From contig OU342630.1 of the NCBI GenBank assembly GCA_910589415.1, positions 50,810,012-50,874,011 of the forward strand: a DNA stretch of 64,000 bases, read 5' to 3'. The stretch's first letter is position 1. Each line of letters begins with the position of its first letter. The stretch is from Malachius bipustulatus (lineage: Eukaryota > Arthropoda > Insecta > Coleoptera > Melyridae). Shown in pieces: positions 1 through 11,978 of the stretch. The notes under the pieces were generated by a model. That model saw only the letters and a list, made by a program, of their open reading frames with translations, was not told the origin of the DNA and did no database searches. A program made the translations under genes and the position numbers.

Positions 1-802
1 CAACAACAAGTTCTCAGTTCAACAGCAAATACCTAGGCTCCAAGCTAATACGAGTGTTGATGTATATTTAATTTAATATTTTGAAATATTAAATTTGAAT
101 CAGTACTTAAATTAAATTAAGACTGAAAAAGCACATATTAAACAGACTCATTGGTAACATCCCCCTGAGAAGAAGAATAAAGTAAGTACTTGACCTAAGT
201 CCCCTGATGAAAAGAAGTAATTTGCAAGTGATAGGCACTACGTGAAGATAGAAGATGAGTATATGATTACATTGCCGTATACGGCCAAAGGAGAATCTTA
301 TACATAACTGGCAAAAATACTGAGACATCTACTCGAAGTTGTTTTTTCTAAAAGTGTCAATGAAAAATGCAAAGGCGGTATACCTGCCTATCTTTCCCAA
401 ATAGGGAAGCCTTGATAAATAAAGTCATCAATAAAGTAGTAAGAAATAAAATTTTATCAACAAGCACTACGATTTTCATTTTACCTACCTCTGTAAATAA
501 GGAATGTGCTTAAATAATATTTTTATAATGTAAAAGCAATAGCCACAAGCATTGCAATATGCAGGCTATACGTTATACAAACATCAAAAATTATTACTTT
601 TTGACATTTCAACAGAACCTCAATTATTTTTGTCTAGAAATCCTGAGAATAAAAATGTCAATTATCTTTCGATTTTAATATTTTTATAATGAACCTGTTG
701 GCACTGCTTGCATTGAACTGACAACGCTGTCAGTTTTTTGCCCATTTAAAATGCATTGCCCTATGCTACCCACACTGCATATTATCTATGGCCATTACTA
801 TA
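1..802. other. No gene recognised
   Basis: AT-rich sequence. Both strands hold only short, low-complexity open frames without recognisable motifs or splice-consistent exons. Nothing is supported here. Confidence 0.5.
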
Positions 803-1016
803 GATAGATATCCTACTACTAAAACTTCAATTTGACAACATGGCTGTTAATCAGCTGAGACACTTTGAGTGATTTGACAAATGTCAGTCTATACTTAACC
901 TTTAATATCTCGATCAGCTGATATTGTCAATCGAGATCTAGGGAGTTTTCATTTTTGCAAACCTAAAAACAAAAGTTCATGGCCACCTAGTTCTTTTTTA
1001 ATATGTGAACGGTGTA
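803..1016. mobile_element. End fragment of the TA-flanked mariner-like element found at 12208-13704
   Basis: About 200 bp match the last part of the element at 12208-13704 almost base for base. The main difference is a 3-bp indel near the end. The fragment finishes with the same terminal GTGAACGGTGTA followed by TA. The opposite end (TACACCGTTCAC) is not seen upstream in the window, so this is either a differently deleted derivative or a truncated copy. The close match suggests that the family moved recently. Confidence 0.7.
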
Positions 1017-1921
1017 TAGGTGCTTACACTTACAAGTCTCTAAAATTTTCCAATTTATTACCTCTAGAAATTTTGCGTTTATAATTTTTCTAATTTTAAA
1101 TTTTGAAATAAAATGACATTTCAACTAATCGACATAACCTAAATTAATTTAGTAACCATTCTAGTGACTATTTTGGTAACAACTATCACCATAACCAACC
1201 TAATCAGTCTTGTTGCCAATCGTTCCCCTAGAATTTTGACTTGGTGGAATCCATCTAAATAAAAAATAAAGTACATATAAGTATTTCAATATTATATGAC
1301 AGAATTTGAATTACATCGAATCAAATAAACGACAGAAATCACAATGTGCTTGTCGAGTGATGAATCGCCGATTTAGTAGGGAACCTGCATTACCGACACT
1401 AACGCTTACTAGGGTAGCGCATTCACTCGTTGACGTTTACTAAACACGGTTATGTTTGAACAGCTGGATGTCATATTTTTGGCACATTATTTGGTCACAG
1501 GCGTAGGTATCAAGTGGAAAAAAGTGAAGTTTAAAAATGAAACAAAATAATAAAACGAACAGAAATCAAGGAATCCTGCTCTTTCAGTGGGTATTAAAAA
1601 CATAATTACGGGTTTATAGGATCACGAAGCTATATACTTTAGTATTAGGTATAATTTTTATCTCGATATCTAACGTAGTTACTGATAAAAAACGTCTTGG
1701 TAGATACACGAAGGGTAGCGTGATCTTAGTACCCATACTGATCCTTATAAATAAGATTCATCAAGATGTAATAAAACCTACCTGACCAACTTTCAGGAAT
1801 ACGAAAATTCTGAGCCCCGTCGTGTATTTTCTGCAATCATAGCTGTCTGCTGGGGCTGGATGCATTTTTTGTTCAGAAGATCCTAGTAACAGGTAAGTAT
1901 TGATAGCATAGACTTATATTC
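1017..1921. other. Intergenic, no gene recognised
   Basis: AT-rich sequence without a credible coding region. The only notable part is the short repeat at 1373-1423, which is listed separately. Confidence 0.5.
1373..1423 (+). repeat. Inverted partner of the repeat at 14028-14072
   Basis: The segment containing GGGAACCTGCATTACCG and TACTAGGGTAGCGCATTC reappears as its reverse complement at 14028-14072, with small indels in the middle. The two copies lie just outside the nested transposon block. They could be the worn ends of one larger old element or two scattered short repeats. Confidence 0.55.
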
Positions 1922-1924
1922 TAG

Positions 1925-3106
1925 GGGTCGTATGCTAGAAAATGTCATGTGGCGTTGTTAACGTAACACCGATGTTAATCTGACGTTGTTGTTAAAATCA
2001 ATTCGGTATGCTAGAACGAAATATTCATGATTTGACACTGTTGTTAGGTAACATCATCGTGTTAAAAATGTAACATGAACAATAGCGGCAACGTTGTATA
2101 TTCGCTGATCACAACTGATTACAGGCTAAGAACAATTCACGAGCTAGATCGAAGCCGAACCGAAGTTCAATTTCGTAATTAATCGGCGATCCGAGATGGT
2201 CGAGGTCGACTTTGGTTTCGCGTTGTTAGATGTTGGCTAGTGCCTACTGAACGCATGCGCATGATCTATACTGTTGTGTTGTGTTGTAACAAACATAAAC
2301 GTTCCAAAGTAGTAAACATCATCAAGCAAGAAAAACAATTTAATTAAATAACATTTCCACCAACCTAGTTTGGTCTGCCCATGGTTAAATGTTTTTTTAT
2401 TTATTTAATTTTATTCTGAATCTAAATGAAAAATACACATCAAGCAGGAAAAATAATAAATATTTCCCTATTTACTCCGCCCATGGTAAAGTATGTTCAC
2501 ACATTACGTTATTTTTTTCAATCTAAATGCGTCCCTGTTGGGTTTCTACAGTTACTAGGTACTTTCTGGAAGAAAGATTTTGTAAATTCAAGATCTGATG
2601 CCCACCATTGTCAGGTATTCAATTTTTAATTAAGATTTTGTATAACAGAAGGGGTTATAAAATACTTCAAACTGAAATTATAGTATAAAAATACTAGGTA
2701 GGTACCTATTTGATTAATTTTCAATTTATGGAACAAGATTGCTGATAGTTAGTTGTGATGACACTGTAAAATAAACATAGAAAGAACACTTCACTCTGGA
2801 ATAATATGGGATTTATTAAAAATATTCTCTAAAATTTGACAGCTAATAATAATTAATCGATCCATACGCTGTGATTATTGTAACATGGCCATTTAACATT
2901 GACATTCAACTGTTCCTACTCGATTTTCCTTTCTAGCATACCAAATTGGATGATTTCAGCTTTAACGCCGTTGTCAACATGAAATTTGACATGGCGATGT
3001 TAAAGCATTTAACATGGTCACGTGACCATGTCAAAGTGACTTTTAACAACAGTGCCGTTGTTAACAGCGCTGTCAAATGCGAAATTTAGTTTCTAGCATA
3101 CCACCC
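1925..3106 (-). mobile_element. PIF/Harbinger-like non-autonomous element, copy 1 (inverted, short form)
   Basis: This 1.18 kb element is flanked by TAG on both sides. Its ends read GGGTCGTATGCTAGAAA and, inverted, GGGTGGTATGCTAGAAA. The orientation is opposite to copies 2-4, and the interior matches copy 3. Three-bp target duplications and GGG-starting inverted repeats are typical of the PIF/Harbinger superfamily. No transposase is present and the open frames are short. The palindrome CATGGTCACGTGACCATG lies at 3013-3030. Confidence 0.75.
3013..3030. repeat. 18-bp perfect palindrome in copy 1
   Basis: CATGGTCACGTGACCATG reads the same on both strands and has a CACGTG E-box core. It recurs at 3335-3352, 4957-4974 and 6133-6150, once in each Harbinger-like copy near the GGGTGG end. 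Confidence 0.9.
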
Positions 3107-3258
3107 TAGGTCTATGATTGATAGAGGACTATAATGAGTTTAAAATATTAAGAAAGTTACCTTTAGGCAACGTGAACAAGTGGAAAGCCCACGTTTTATT
3201 GTTAAAACATTTTCTAACGCATTAAAAGTTTACCATTTTTATAAAATACGCAGACTTA

Positions 3259-4877
3259 GGGTGGTATGCTAGAAACTAAATTTCGCATTTGACAGCGCTG
3301 TTAACAACGGCACTGTTGTTAAAAATCACTTTGACATGGTCACGTGACCATGTTAAATGCTTTAACATCGCCATGTCAAATTTCATGTTGACAACGGCGT
3401 TAAAGCTGAAATCACCCGATTTGGTATGCTAGAAAGGAAAATCGAGTAGGAACAGTTGAATGTCAATGCTAAATGGCCATGTTACAATAATCACAGGGTA
3501 TGGATCGATTAATTATTATTAGCTGTCAAATTTTAGGAAGATTTTTAATAAATCCCGTATTATTCCAGAGTGAAGTGTTGTTTCTATGTTTATTTACAGT
3601 GCAATTACAACTAAATATCAACAATATTGTTCCATAAATTAAAAATTAACCAAAAGTAGGTACCTACCAAGTATTTTTATAATATAATTTATTTCCAAAA
3701 ATTTTTTTCGAGAAAGTAGTCCTAACTGCAGAAACACAGCAGGGACGCATTTAGATTCAAAAAATTATATAATAGTTAACTATATCATGGGCGGAGTAAA
3801 TAGAGAAAATTTAATTATTTTTCCTGCTTGATGTGTATTTTTCATTTGGATATAAAAAATGAAATTAAGCAAAAAAATATAACAGGTCATCATGGTCAGA
3901 GACATAAGGGTAGGTGGAGTGGAGTTGATATTTGTTTTAATGTAGGTCTTCTGCTTGATGTTCTACTTACTACTTACCTAGATTTTCTTCATTTAGATTC
4001 AGAATAAATAAAACAAATTTTTTTTTATTGATTTATATTTATATTTAATAACATAATTGTATAACCATGGGCAGAGCCAAACCAGAACAAATAAAAAAAT
4101 AATTTTTAATTAAGGAAATTAATGTTGTCTGCAACACCTCTGGCAATCTTAAGGGGTTTTAAAACAGAACATTGTGAACATAATCTTTAAAAACTTCTCC
4201 CTCTTCATAAAATTCTCAACCGACTATTGGATTAGGTTTGGTGAGGTATTCTACACTCTGCTATAAGACACATAATAATTAGGTAATTGATAACTTACCT
4301 GTAGATTATTTCTAGCAAAATCTGCCTCTCAACTTCAGCGAGAAGTTCTTTCTTGATTTCACGACAACTTCCATTTATACTTTTACAGTAAACCAAATTA
4401 ATTTACTCAAAGAAAACTGAAACGTTTACGTTTGTTATTATTTGTTACAACACAACAACAATAACAATAATGGCGAATGGGGATCGGATCGGATGGCAAT
4501 GACGTTCGTTGACGGTCGACGGTAGACGAGTTTCGTGTTTATCTAGCTCATACGCATGCGTTCAGTAGGCACTAGCCAACATCTAACAACGCGAGACCAA
4601 AATCAACCACGACCATCTCGGATCGCCGATTTATTACGAAATGGAACTTCGGTTCGGGTTCGATCTAGCTCGTGAATTGTTCTTAGCCTGTAATCAGCTA
4701 ATATACAACGTTGCCGCTATTGATCATGTTACATTTTTAACATGATGATGTTACCTAACAACAGTGTCAAATCATGAATATTTCTTTCTAGCATACCGAA
4801 TCGATTTTAACAACAACGTCAGATTGACATCGGTGTTACGTTAACAACGCCAAATGATATTTTCTAGCATACGACCC
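3259..4877 (+). mobile_element. PIF/Harbinger-like non-autonomous element, copy 2 (long form)
   Basis: This 1.62 kb element is flanked by TTA (3256-3258 and 4878-4880) and starts with GGGTGGTATGCTAGAAA. Its far end is the inverted GGGTCGTATGCTAGAAA. The terminal motif GGTATGCTAGAA is repeated internally about 160 bp from the left end, and inverted about 80 bp from the right end, so possible transposase-binding sites are doubled. The interior differs from copies 1 and 3 and matches copy 4. No transposase is present. Confidence 0.8.
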
Positions 4878-4880
4878 TTA

Positions 4881-6071
4881 GGGTGGTATGCTAGAAACTA
4901 AATTTCGCATTTGACAGCGCTGTTAACAACGGCACTGTTGTTAAAAATCACTTTGACATGGTCACGTGACCATGTTAAATGCTTTAACATCGCCATGTCA
5001 AATTTCATGTTGACAACGGCGTTAAAGCTGAAATCACCCAATTTGGTATGCTAGAAAGGAAAATCGAGTAGGAACAGTTGAATGCCAATGTTAAATGGCC
5101 ATGTTACAATAATCACAGGATATGGATCGATTAATTATTATTAGCTGTCAAATTTTAGGAAGATTTTTAATAAATCCAGTATTATTCCAGAGTGAAGTGT
5201 TTTTTCTATGTTTATTTACAGTGTCATCACAACTAAATATCAACAATCTTGTTCCATAAATTGAAAATTAACCAAATAGGTACCTAACTATATTTTTATA
5301 CTTACTATATAATTTCAGTTTGAAGTATTTTATAACCCCTTCTATTATTATACAAGATCTAATTAAAAATTGAATAGGTACCTGACAATTGTGGGCATCA
5401 GATCTTGAATTTCCAAAATCTTTCTTCCGGAAAGTACCTATCACCTAACTGTATAGAAACACAGCAGGGACGCATTTAGATTGAAAAAAAACGTAATGTG
5501 TGAACATACTTTACCATGGGCGGAGTAAATAGGGAAATATTTATTATTTTTCCTGCTTGATGTGTATTTTTCATTTAGATTCAGAATAAAATTAAAAATA
5601 AATAAAAAAACATTTAACCATGGGCAGACCAAACTAGGTTGGTGGAAATGTTATTTAATTAAATTGTTTCTTGCTTGATGTTTACTACTTTGAAACGTTG
5701 ATGTTTGTTACAACACAACACAACAGTATAGATCATGCGCATGCGTTCAGTAGGCACTAGCCAACATCTAACAACGCGAAACCAAAGTCGACCTCGACCA
5801 TCTCGGATCGCCGATTAATTACGAAATTGAACTTCGGTTCGGCTTCGATCTAGCTCGTGAATTGTTCTTAGCCTGTAATCAGTGTGATCAGCGAATATAC
5901 AACGTTGCCGCTATTGTTCATGTTACATTTTTAACATGATGATGTTACCTAACAGCAGTGTCAAATCATGAATATTTCGTTCTAGCATACCGAATTGATT
6001 TTAACAACAACGTCAGATTAACATCGGTGTTACGTTAACAACGCCAAATGAGATTTTCTAGCATACGACCC
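4881..6071 (+). mobile_element. PIF/Harbinger-like non-autonomous element, copy 3 (short form)
   Basis: This 1.19 kb element directly follows copy 2 in the same orientation, with one shared TTA between them (4878-4880). A further TTA (6072-6074) separates it from copy 4. The interior is the short form seen inverted in copy 1. There is no coding capacity beyond short frames shared with copy 1. Confidence 0.8.
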
Positions 6072-7736
6072 TTAGGGTGGTATGCTAGAAACTAAATTTC
6101 GCCTTTAACAGCGTTGTTAAAAATCACTTTGACATGGTCACGTGACCATGTTAAATGCTTTAACATCGCCATGTCAAATTTCATGTTGACAACGGCGTTA
6201 AAGCTGAAATCACCCAATTTGGTATGCTAGAAACGAAAATCGAGTAGGAACAGTTGAATGTCAATGCTAAATGGCCATGTTACAATAATCACAGGGTATG
6301 GATCGATTAATTATTATTAGCTGTCAAATTTTAGGAAGATTTTTAATAAATCCCGTATTATTCCAGAGTGAAGTGTTTTTTCTATGTTTATTTACAGTGC
6401 AATTACAACTAAATATCAACAATCTTGTTCCATAAGTTAAAAATTTACCAAAAGTAGTACTACCAAGTATTTTTATACTATAATTTATTTCCAACATTTT
6501 TCTTCGAGAAAGTAGTCCTAACTACAGAAACACAGCAGGGACGCATTTAGATTCAAAAAATTATATAATAGTTAACTATATCATGGGCGGAGTAAATAGA
6601 GAAAATTATTTTTCCTGCTTGATGTGTATTTTTCATTTGGATATAAAAAATGAAATTAAGCAAAAAAATATAACAGGTCATCATGGTCAGAGACATAAGG
6701 GTAGGTGGAGTGGAGATTTGTTTTAATGTAGGTCTTCTGCTTGATGTTCTACTTACTACTTACCTAGATTTTCTTCATTTAGATTCAGAATAAATAAAAC
6801 AAAATTTGTTTTATTGATTTATATTTATATTTAATAACATAATTATTAACCATGGGCGGTATAAATAGGGTAGGTGACAATAAAATAAAATAAGTTAAAC
6901 AACATAAGACATATTTGTGTAAAATAAATAATTTATTTGATAATATTACACTCAATAAAATAATAATAATTATTGTATAACCATGGGCAGAGCCAAACCA
7001 GAACAAATGAAAAAATAATTTTTAATTAAGGAAATTAATGTTGTCTGCAACACCTCTGGCAATCTGAAGGGGTTTTAAAACAGAACATTGTGAACATAAT
7101 CTTTAAAAACTTCTCCCTCTTCATAAAATTCTCAACCGACTATTGGGTTAGGTTTGGTTAGGTATTCTACACTCTGCAATAAGATACATAATAATTAGGT
7201 AATTGATAACTTACCTGTTGATTATTTCTAGCAAAATCTGCCTCTCAACTTCAGAGAAGTTCTTTCTTGATTTCACGACAATTTCCATTTATACTTTTAC
7301 AGTAAACTAAATTAATTCACTCAAAGAAAACTGAAACGTTTACGTTTGTTATTATTTGTTACAACACAACAATAACAATAATGGCGAATGATAGGATCGG
7401 ATGGCAATGACGTTCGTTGACGGTCGACGGTAGACGAGTTTTGTGTACTTTATCTAGCTCATACGCATGCGTTCAGTAGGCACTAGCCAACATCTAACAA
7501 CGCGAGACCAAAATCAACCACGACCATCTCGGATCGCCGATTTATTACGAAATGGAACTTCGGTTCGGGTTCGATCTAGCTCGTGAATTGTTCTTAGCCT
7601 GTAATCAGCTAATATACAACGTTGCCGCTATTGTTCATGTTACATTTTTAACATGATGATGTTACCTAACAGCAGTGTCAAATCATGAATATTTCTTTCT
7701 AGCATACCGAATCGATTTTAACAACAACGTCAGATT

Positions 7737-7996
7737 TGTGAGCTGAGTCACACGCAGTGGAGAATAAAATGAATAAACAGTGATAATTGCTTTAGTAGTT
7801 TAATTATTATTAACAGGACTAATTGATTGACGACAAAGTAAATTCACAAAAACAACTAGGTATGTGTGATGATTGTTGTTCTCGTAACATGAGTATCGTA
7901 CATGAGTGTAATGGAAAAAGACCATTGACATAAACATGACAGTTGACATTAGTATTATACAGAAGAACAGAACTATACAGAATTGCTATGTCAACA
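7737..7996 (-). repeat. 3' LTR of the Copia element
   Basis: An intact 260-bp LTR starts TGTGAGCTGAG and ends GCTATGTCAACA on +. It is preceded by the target duplication AGATT (7732-7736). Confidence 0.9.
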
Positions 7997-8006
7997 CTTC
8001 CCCTCA
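7997..8006 (-). promoter_or_regulatory. Polypurine tract of the Copia element
   Basis: Read on the - strand, GAGGGGAAG lies directly against the 3' LTR, where plus-strand DNA synthesis of LTR elements is primed. Confidence 0.7.
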
Positions 8007-8068
8007 ATTCTACTATTGGTACATTACAAAATTACAAATAAAACTGTACTTATGTTTACCATTTACAA

Positions 8069-11053
8069 TTAACACATTACAACATTTAACTTATTCCTAA
8101 AATGTTCAAATTTTTCTTTCGACAGAGCCTTAGTAAACATGTCACCTATTTGTTCATTTGTACTTATATATTCCAAACAAAATTTTCCTTCATTGAGATG
8201 GTCTCGTATAAAGTGATGTCTAACATCGATATGTTTGGTTCGCTTAGTTTCTAAAGTACTTGCCATTTTTATACAAGATTGATTATCCTCAAATATCTTA
8301 ATAGGATACACATTGACATTGATTATTTCGCTCAGTAACTGGCTTACAAAAATGCATTCGGTTGCACACGCTGCCAGTGCTATATATTCAGCTTCAGAGC
8401 TGGACAACGAAACAGTTACCTGTTTCTTGGTTTTCCAAAATATTACATTGTTGTGTAACTTAATTACATAGCCACTAACGCTTTTCCTATCATTTATGTT
8501 AGCTGCAAAATCAGCATCTACATATGCTGTTAAGATATTATCAACATTAGTACTCTTAACATATTTTATGCCATAATCTTGTGTCCGTTTTGCATATCGG
8601 ATTACAACTTTCAAATGTTTCCAATGTTCTTCTGTGAAGCAATTTTGAAACTGACTAAAATAAGTAATAGCAAAACTTAAATCTGGTCTGCTTCCTAGCA
8701 TTAAATACATTAAATATCCAATGAGTTCCCTATACGGAATATTTTTCTGTGCATATTCACTAGATTTTGATGCTTTTAGATTTAATTTCGGTTGAATGGG
8801 TACATTTGCAGGTTTACATTCCAACATATTAAAAGTTTTCAAAATTTTTCCGATCAATTCCTTCTGATTAATAAAAAGACCTGATTTATCTCTGACAATA
8901 TTTAAACCTAAAAATTTAATCCTGTCATTATTTGATAAATCCTTCATTTTGAAATTCTGCATTAATTTCCCCTTGATTTCATTCACCTTATGTAAATTTC
9001 CCGAAACTATTAACAAATCATCTACATGAACTAATAATAATACATCATCATTATAATACAGACATGGGTCTACTTTTGATCTTTTAAAATCAACTTGAAT
9101 TAACATTTCATGCAATTTATCATACCAGCATTTTGGAGATTGTTTGAGTCCATACAAAGACTTATTGAGTTTACATACCTTATCACTAACATTTCCTTTC
9201 AAACCTTCTGGTACATACATAAAAACTGGTTCTTTCAGTTCACCATTTAAAAACGCACATTTGACATCCAGTTGATGAATTTTTAAATCTCTTTCAACTA
9301 CTAACGACAAAAGAATTCGCAATGATACCATTCTTGCTACAGGTGAGTATATTTCCTCGTTCACTTCAGATTGCTGGTATCCGCGAGCTACTAGACGAGC
9401 TTTCTTGATTGTGTTTCCATTGTGTTCTTTTTCTTTAAAAATCCACCTCGAGTCGATTATTTTTACATTGGTTGGAGTCGGTACCAAGTCCCAAGTATTA
9501 TTCATCTCATGTGCTGCCAATTCTTCTCTGATAGCTTCTTTCCACTCTTTGCCCATTGCTATGGCTTCTGAATAAGTGTCGGGAACTTCCTCAGTCGATA
9601 TTTCTTCCATAGATAATGCATATAGAATCTGATCTACGTTGAGTTCATAATCCTTGAGATGTTCGGGTATTTTTCTTCTTCTTGCATTTCTTTCTGATGT
9701 TTCTGGAACCTCTTCTTCTTCAATCACTTCGATTTCATTTTCTGAAGAATTTTCTACAGAATCTTCCACTTCTTCAATTTCTCCTGGTACTTCAATTTCA
9801 CTAGCGTTATCATCTTCCTTCATTTCTTCCACTATTACTCGTACCGTTTTATTCTGCTCATTTTCTTTATAGCTTGTCACAATATTTTTCATATATTGAT
9901 CTTCATTGAATATTACACTTCGAGCGGTAATGATTTTGGATTCAGCAGGATCCCATAACCGGTATCCATTATCAGCATATCCCATCATATACATTTTTCT
10001 GGTTCGAGGATCCAACTTGCTCTTCCTCTGTTCTTTCGGTATATGTGCAAATGCCACACAACCAAAAACTTTCATTTTATGAAGATTAGGTTTTTCACCA
10101 TACCAAAGTTCGGCTGGAGTTTTCTTATCTTGTATAGTCGAAGTTTCTAATCTGTTGGTGATATATACAGCTGTTCGCACGGCTTCACCCCAAAATTGTT
10201 TTGACATATTGGATTCAAAAATAAGGCACCTTGCTCTTTCCATTAGAGTGCGATTATAACGTTCTGCGATTCCGTTTTGTTCAGGGTTGTAGGGTACTGT
10301 ATACTGAATTCGAATACCCTTCTCATTACAAAAGTTCCTGAATTCCTTCGAAGCATATTCCCCTCCATTGTCACATCTTAGTTTTTCCAGTTTGGTGTTG
10401 AATTTAGCTTCCGCCATTGCTACATAGAGCTTGAATTTCCCCAAAACTTCATTTTTACGTTTGATTAGGTAACATACAGCGAAATGTGAATAATTGTCAA
10501 TAAATGTGACGTAATACTTCATACCGTCTTGCGTACTTGGAGTTATAGGTCCACATACATCTGAGGAGACCACTTCTAGTATTCGTGTGGCTTTTCTATC
10601 ATCTGGTAGAGAGGTAAATGGAGTTCTGCTCTGTTTACCTTTTATACAAGTTTCACAAAATTTTAATGGATATTTCCAGGAATGTCCCATTCGCCTGTGC
10701 CATAAATAATCAGTTGTTGAATTTCCAAGATTGGCTTCTCGAATTTGTAAAAAGAAATTTATTTTGTACAAATTTCCATACAAACAACCTTTAGCTGTGA
10801 CACTTGAATTTCCTTTAATTTCCACCTGACCATTCTTGAAGATAACGTGCAAATTATGTTGTTCGAGTTTCTTGACAGACAACAAATTATGAGAAAGATT
10901 ATCACATACTAATACATTTTCCATGACCACATTGATTCCTTCGTTTGTAGTAACGTGTAGATCACCTTGTTTCCTTGCAGTGATAATTTCACCCACTTTC
11001 GCAATACTAAATTCTTTGTTGTACATCTCTGACATTGGTAAGAAACTCTTCAT
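8069..11053 (-). CDS. pol: Copia pol: integrase, reverse transcriptase, RNase H
   Basis: This 994-residue open frame follows gag on the - strand. In order it shows a pre-integrase region with WHRRMGH and CETC; an integrase core with the catalytic Asp in SSDVCG, Asp in RCDNGGEY and Glu in NGIAERYN; a Copia reverse transcriptase with SRWIFKEK, LDVKCAFLNGEL, SLYGLKQ and the active-site HVDDLL; and an RNase H ending in SLSSSEAEYIAL and KHIDVRHHFIRD. The two His and two Cys of the zinc-binding region are far closer together than usual, so a short deletion there is likely. The frame overlaps gag by 47 nt in another frame, which could be a frameshifting site or a disabling indel. The rest of the frame is unbroken, in line with the identical LTRs. 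Confidence 0.93.
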   Translation of the reverse strand: MKSFLPMSEMYNKEFSIAKVGEIITARKQGDLHVTTNEGINVVMENVLVCDNLSHNLLSVKKLEQHNLHVIFKNGQVEIKGNSSVTAKGCLYGNLYKINFFLQIREANLGNSTTDYLWHRRMGHSWKYPLKFCETCIKGKQSRTPFTSLPDDRKATRILEVVSSDVCGPITPSTQDGMKYYVTFIDNYSHFAVCYLIKRKNEVLGKFKLYVAMAEAKFNTKLEKLRCDNGGEYASKEFRNFCNEKGIRIQYTVPYNPEQNGIAERYNRTLMERARCLIFESNMSKQFWGEAVRTAVYITNRLETSTIQDKKTPAELWYGEKPNLHKMKVFGCVAFAHIPKEQRKSKLDPRTRKMYMMGYADNGYRLWDPAESKIITARSVIFNEDQYMKNIVTSYKENEQNKTVRVIVEEMKEDDNASEIEVPGEIEEVEDSVENSSENEIEVIEEEEVPETSERNARRRKIPEHLKDYELNVDQILYALSMEEISTEEVPDTYSEAIAMGKEWKEAIREELAAHEMNNTWDLVPTPTNVKIIDSRWIFKEKEHNGNTIKKARLVARGYQQSEVNEEIYSPVARMVSLRILLSLVVERDLKIHQLDVKCAFLNGELKEPVFMYVPEGLKGNVSDKVCKLNKSLYGLKQSPKCWYDKLHEMLIQVDFKRSKVDPCLYYNDDVLLLVHVDDLLIVSGNLHKVNEIKGKLMQNFKMKDLSNNDRIKFLGLNIVRDKSGLFINQKELIGKILKTFNMLECKPANVPIQPKLNLKASKSSEYAQKNIPYRELIGYLMYLMLGSRPDLSFAITYFSQFQNCFTEEHWKHLKVVIRYAKRTQDYGIKYVKSTNVDNILTAYVDADFAANINDRKSVSGYVIKLHNNVIFWKTKKQVTVSLSSSEAEYIALAACATECIFVSQLLSEIINVNVYPIKIFEDNQSCIKMASTLETKRTKHIDVRHHFIRDHLNEGKFCLEYISTNEQIGDMFTKALSKEKFEHFRNKLNVVMC

Positions 11054-11978
11054 AATATGGTTTCACAAGATGGTTCGTAGCTCCACTATCTATAATGAAT
11101 GAAATTTCATTTCGATCTTCACATGGAACTTGTTGATCCAGAAGACTGACGAACGCTATTTCGTCTTTTTCTGATGCTGCCACATTACATTTGTTTTTAT
11201 TCTTTCTAGGGCAATTTGCTCTCATGTGGCCCGGTTCATGGCATTGGTGGCATCGGAATGGAAATGCACCTTCATTGTTCCTGTTACCCTGGCTTGGCTT
11301 TCCATAATTTTGTTTCCCTTTGTTGACATACTTCTTTTGCCAAAACTTCTTTCTGTAGCCTACGAATGCAGCTTCTTCACTTTCCGTTGCATTCTTACTT
11401 TGTCTTGCTTCTTCCATCAGTAATTTGCTTTTTACAAATTCCAAGCTTATTTTACTTTCATCTTGACAAAATAAAATATCAATTGCAGTTGTTACAGCCT
11501 GATATGACTCCGGCATTGCAGAGAGTAACTGTGTAACAGCTTCACTATCTTGAACGGATCCACCACAATTCTTCAATTCAGAAATTGTTTGTTCGAATTC
11601 ACAAAAGAAGTTATTTAGAGGACCTCCTGAGAATTTCATTGTTCTCAGTTTCTTTTGTAATTGGACCTGATTTGCAATTCCCTTCTTTAGATAGATATTT
11701 CGTAATGTATCCATAATCTGCTTTGCCGTACTCTTTCCCTTTATGGTTTCCAGCACTTTGTCCGATAAGCATTGCACAATTATGCTTCTTGCCTTTATGT
11801 CCTTTTCCTTAAACACCTTCAAAGCCTCTTCCTCATTTGGAGCTTCATTATCAATAGTTAACAGCACATCACTCTGTTCAAGTAGCAACTTGACCCGGAA
11901 CTCCCAGTTTGAGAACCCATTTCCATCAAATGCTTTCACATTGAAAACAGAAAAATTTCCTTGCGCTGCTGACGCCAT
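11007..11978 (-). CDS. gag: Copia gag with zinc knuckle and protease start
   Basis: This 323-residue frame starts with ATG on the - strand about 110 bp inside the 5' LTR. The N-terminal two-thirds is a Copia-type Gag (UBN2-like), with SNWEFRVKLLL near the start and the LLSAMPESYQ signature. A CCHC zinc knuckle, CHQCHEPGHMRANC, lies at about residues 245-260. The aspartic protease motif IIDSGATNHL comes close to the C-terminus, after which the frame meets a stop. The protease therefore continues only in the overlapping pol frame. Gag packages the element RNA into cytoplasmic particles, and the knuckle binds nucleic acid. Confidence 0.9.
   Translation of the reverse strand: MASAAQGNFSVFNVKAFDGNGFSNWEFRVKLLLEQSDVLLTIDNEAPNEEEALKVFKEKDIKARSIIVQCLSDKVLETIKGKSTAKQIMDTLRNIYLKKGIANQVQLQKKLRTMKFSGGPLNNFFCEFEQTISELKNCGGSVQDSEAVTQLLSAMPESYQAVTTAIDILFCQDESKISLEFVKSKLLMEEARQSKNATESEEAAFVGYRKKFWQKKYVNKGKQNYGKPSQGNRNNEGAFPFRCHQCHEPGHMRANCPRKNKNKCNVAASEKDEIAFVSLLDQQVPCEDRNEISFIIDSGATNHLVKPYYEEFLTNVRDVQQRI

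Noticed and set aside
2426..5632. Repeated short frames at 2426-2629 (+) and 5441-5632 (-) giving similar peptides
   Set aside because: They match only because Harbinger-like copies 1 and 3 are inverted repeats of each other; no conserved domain.
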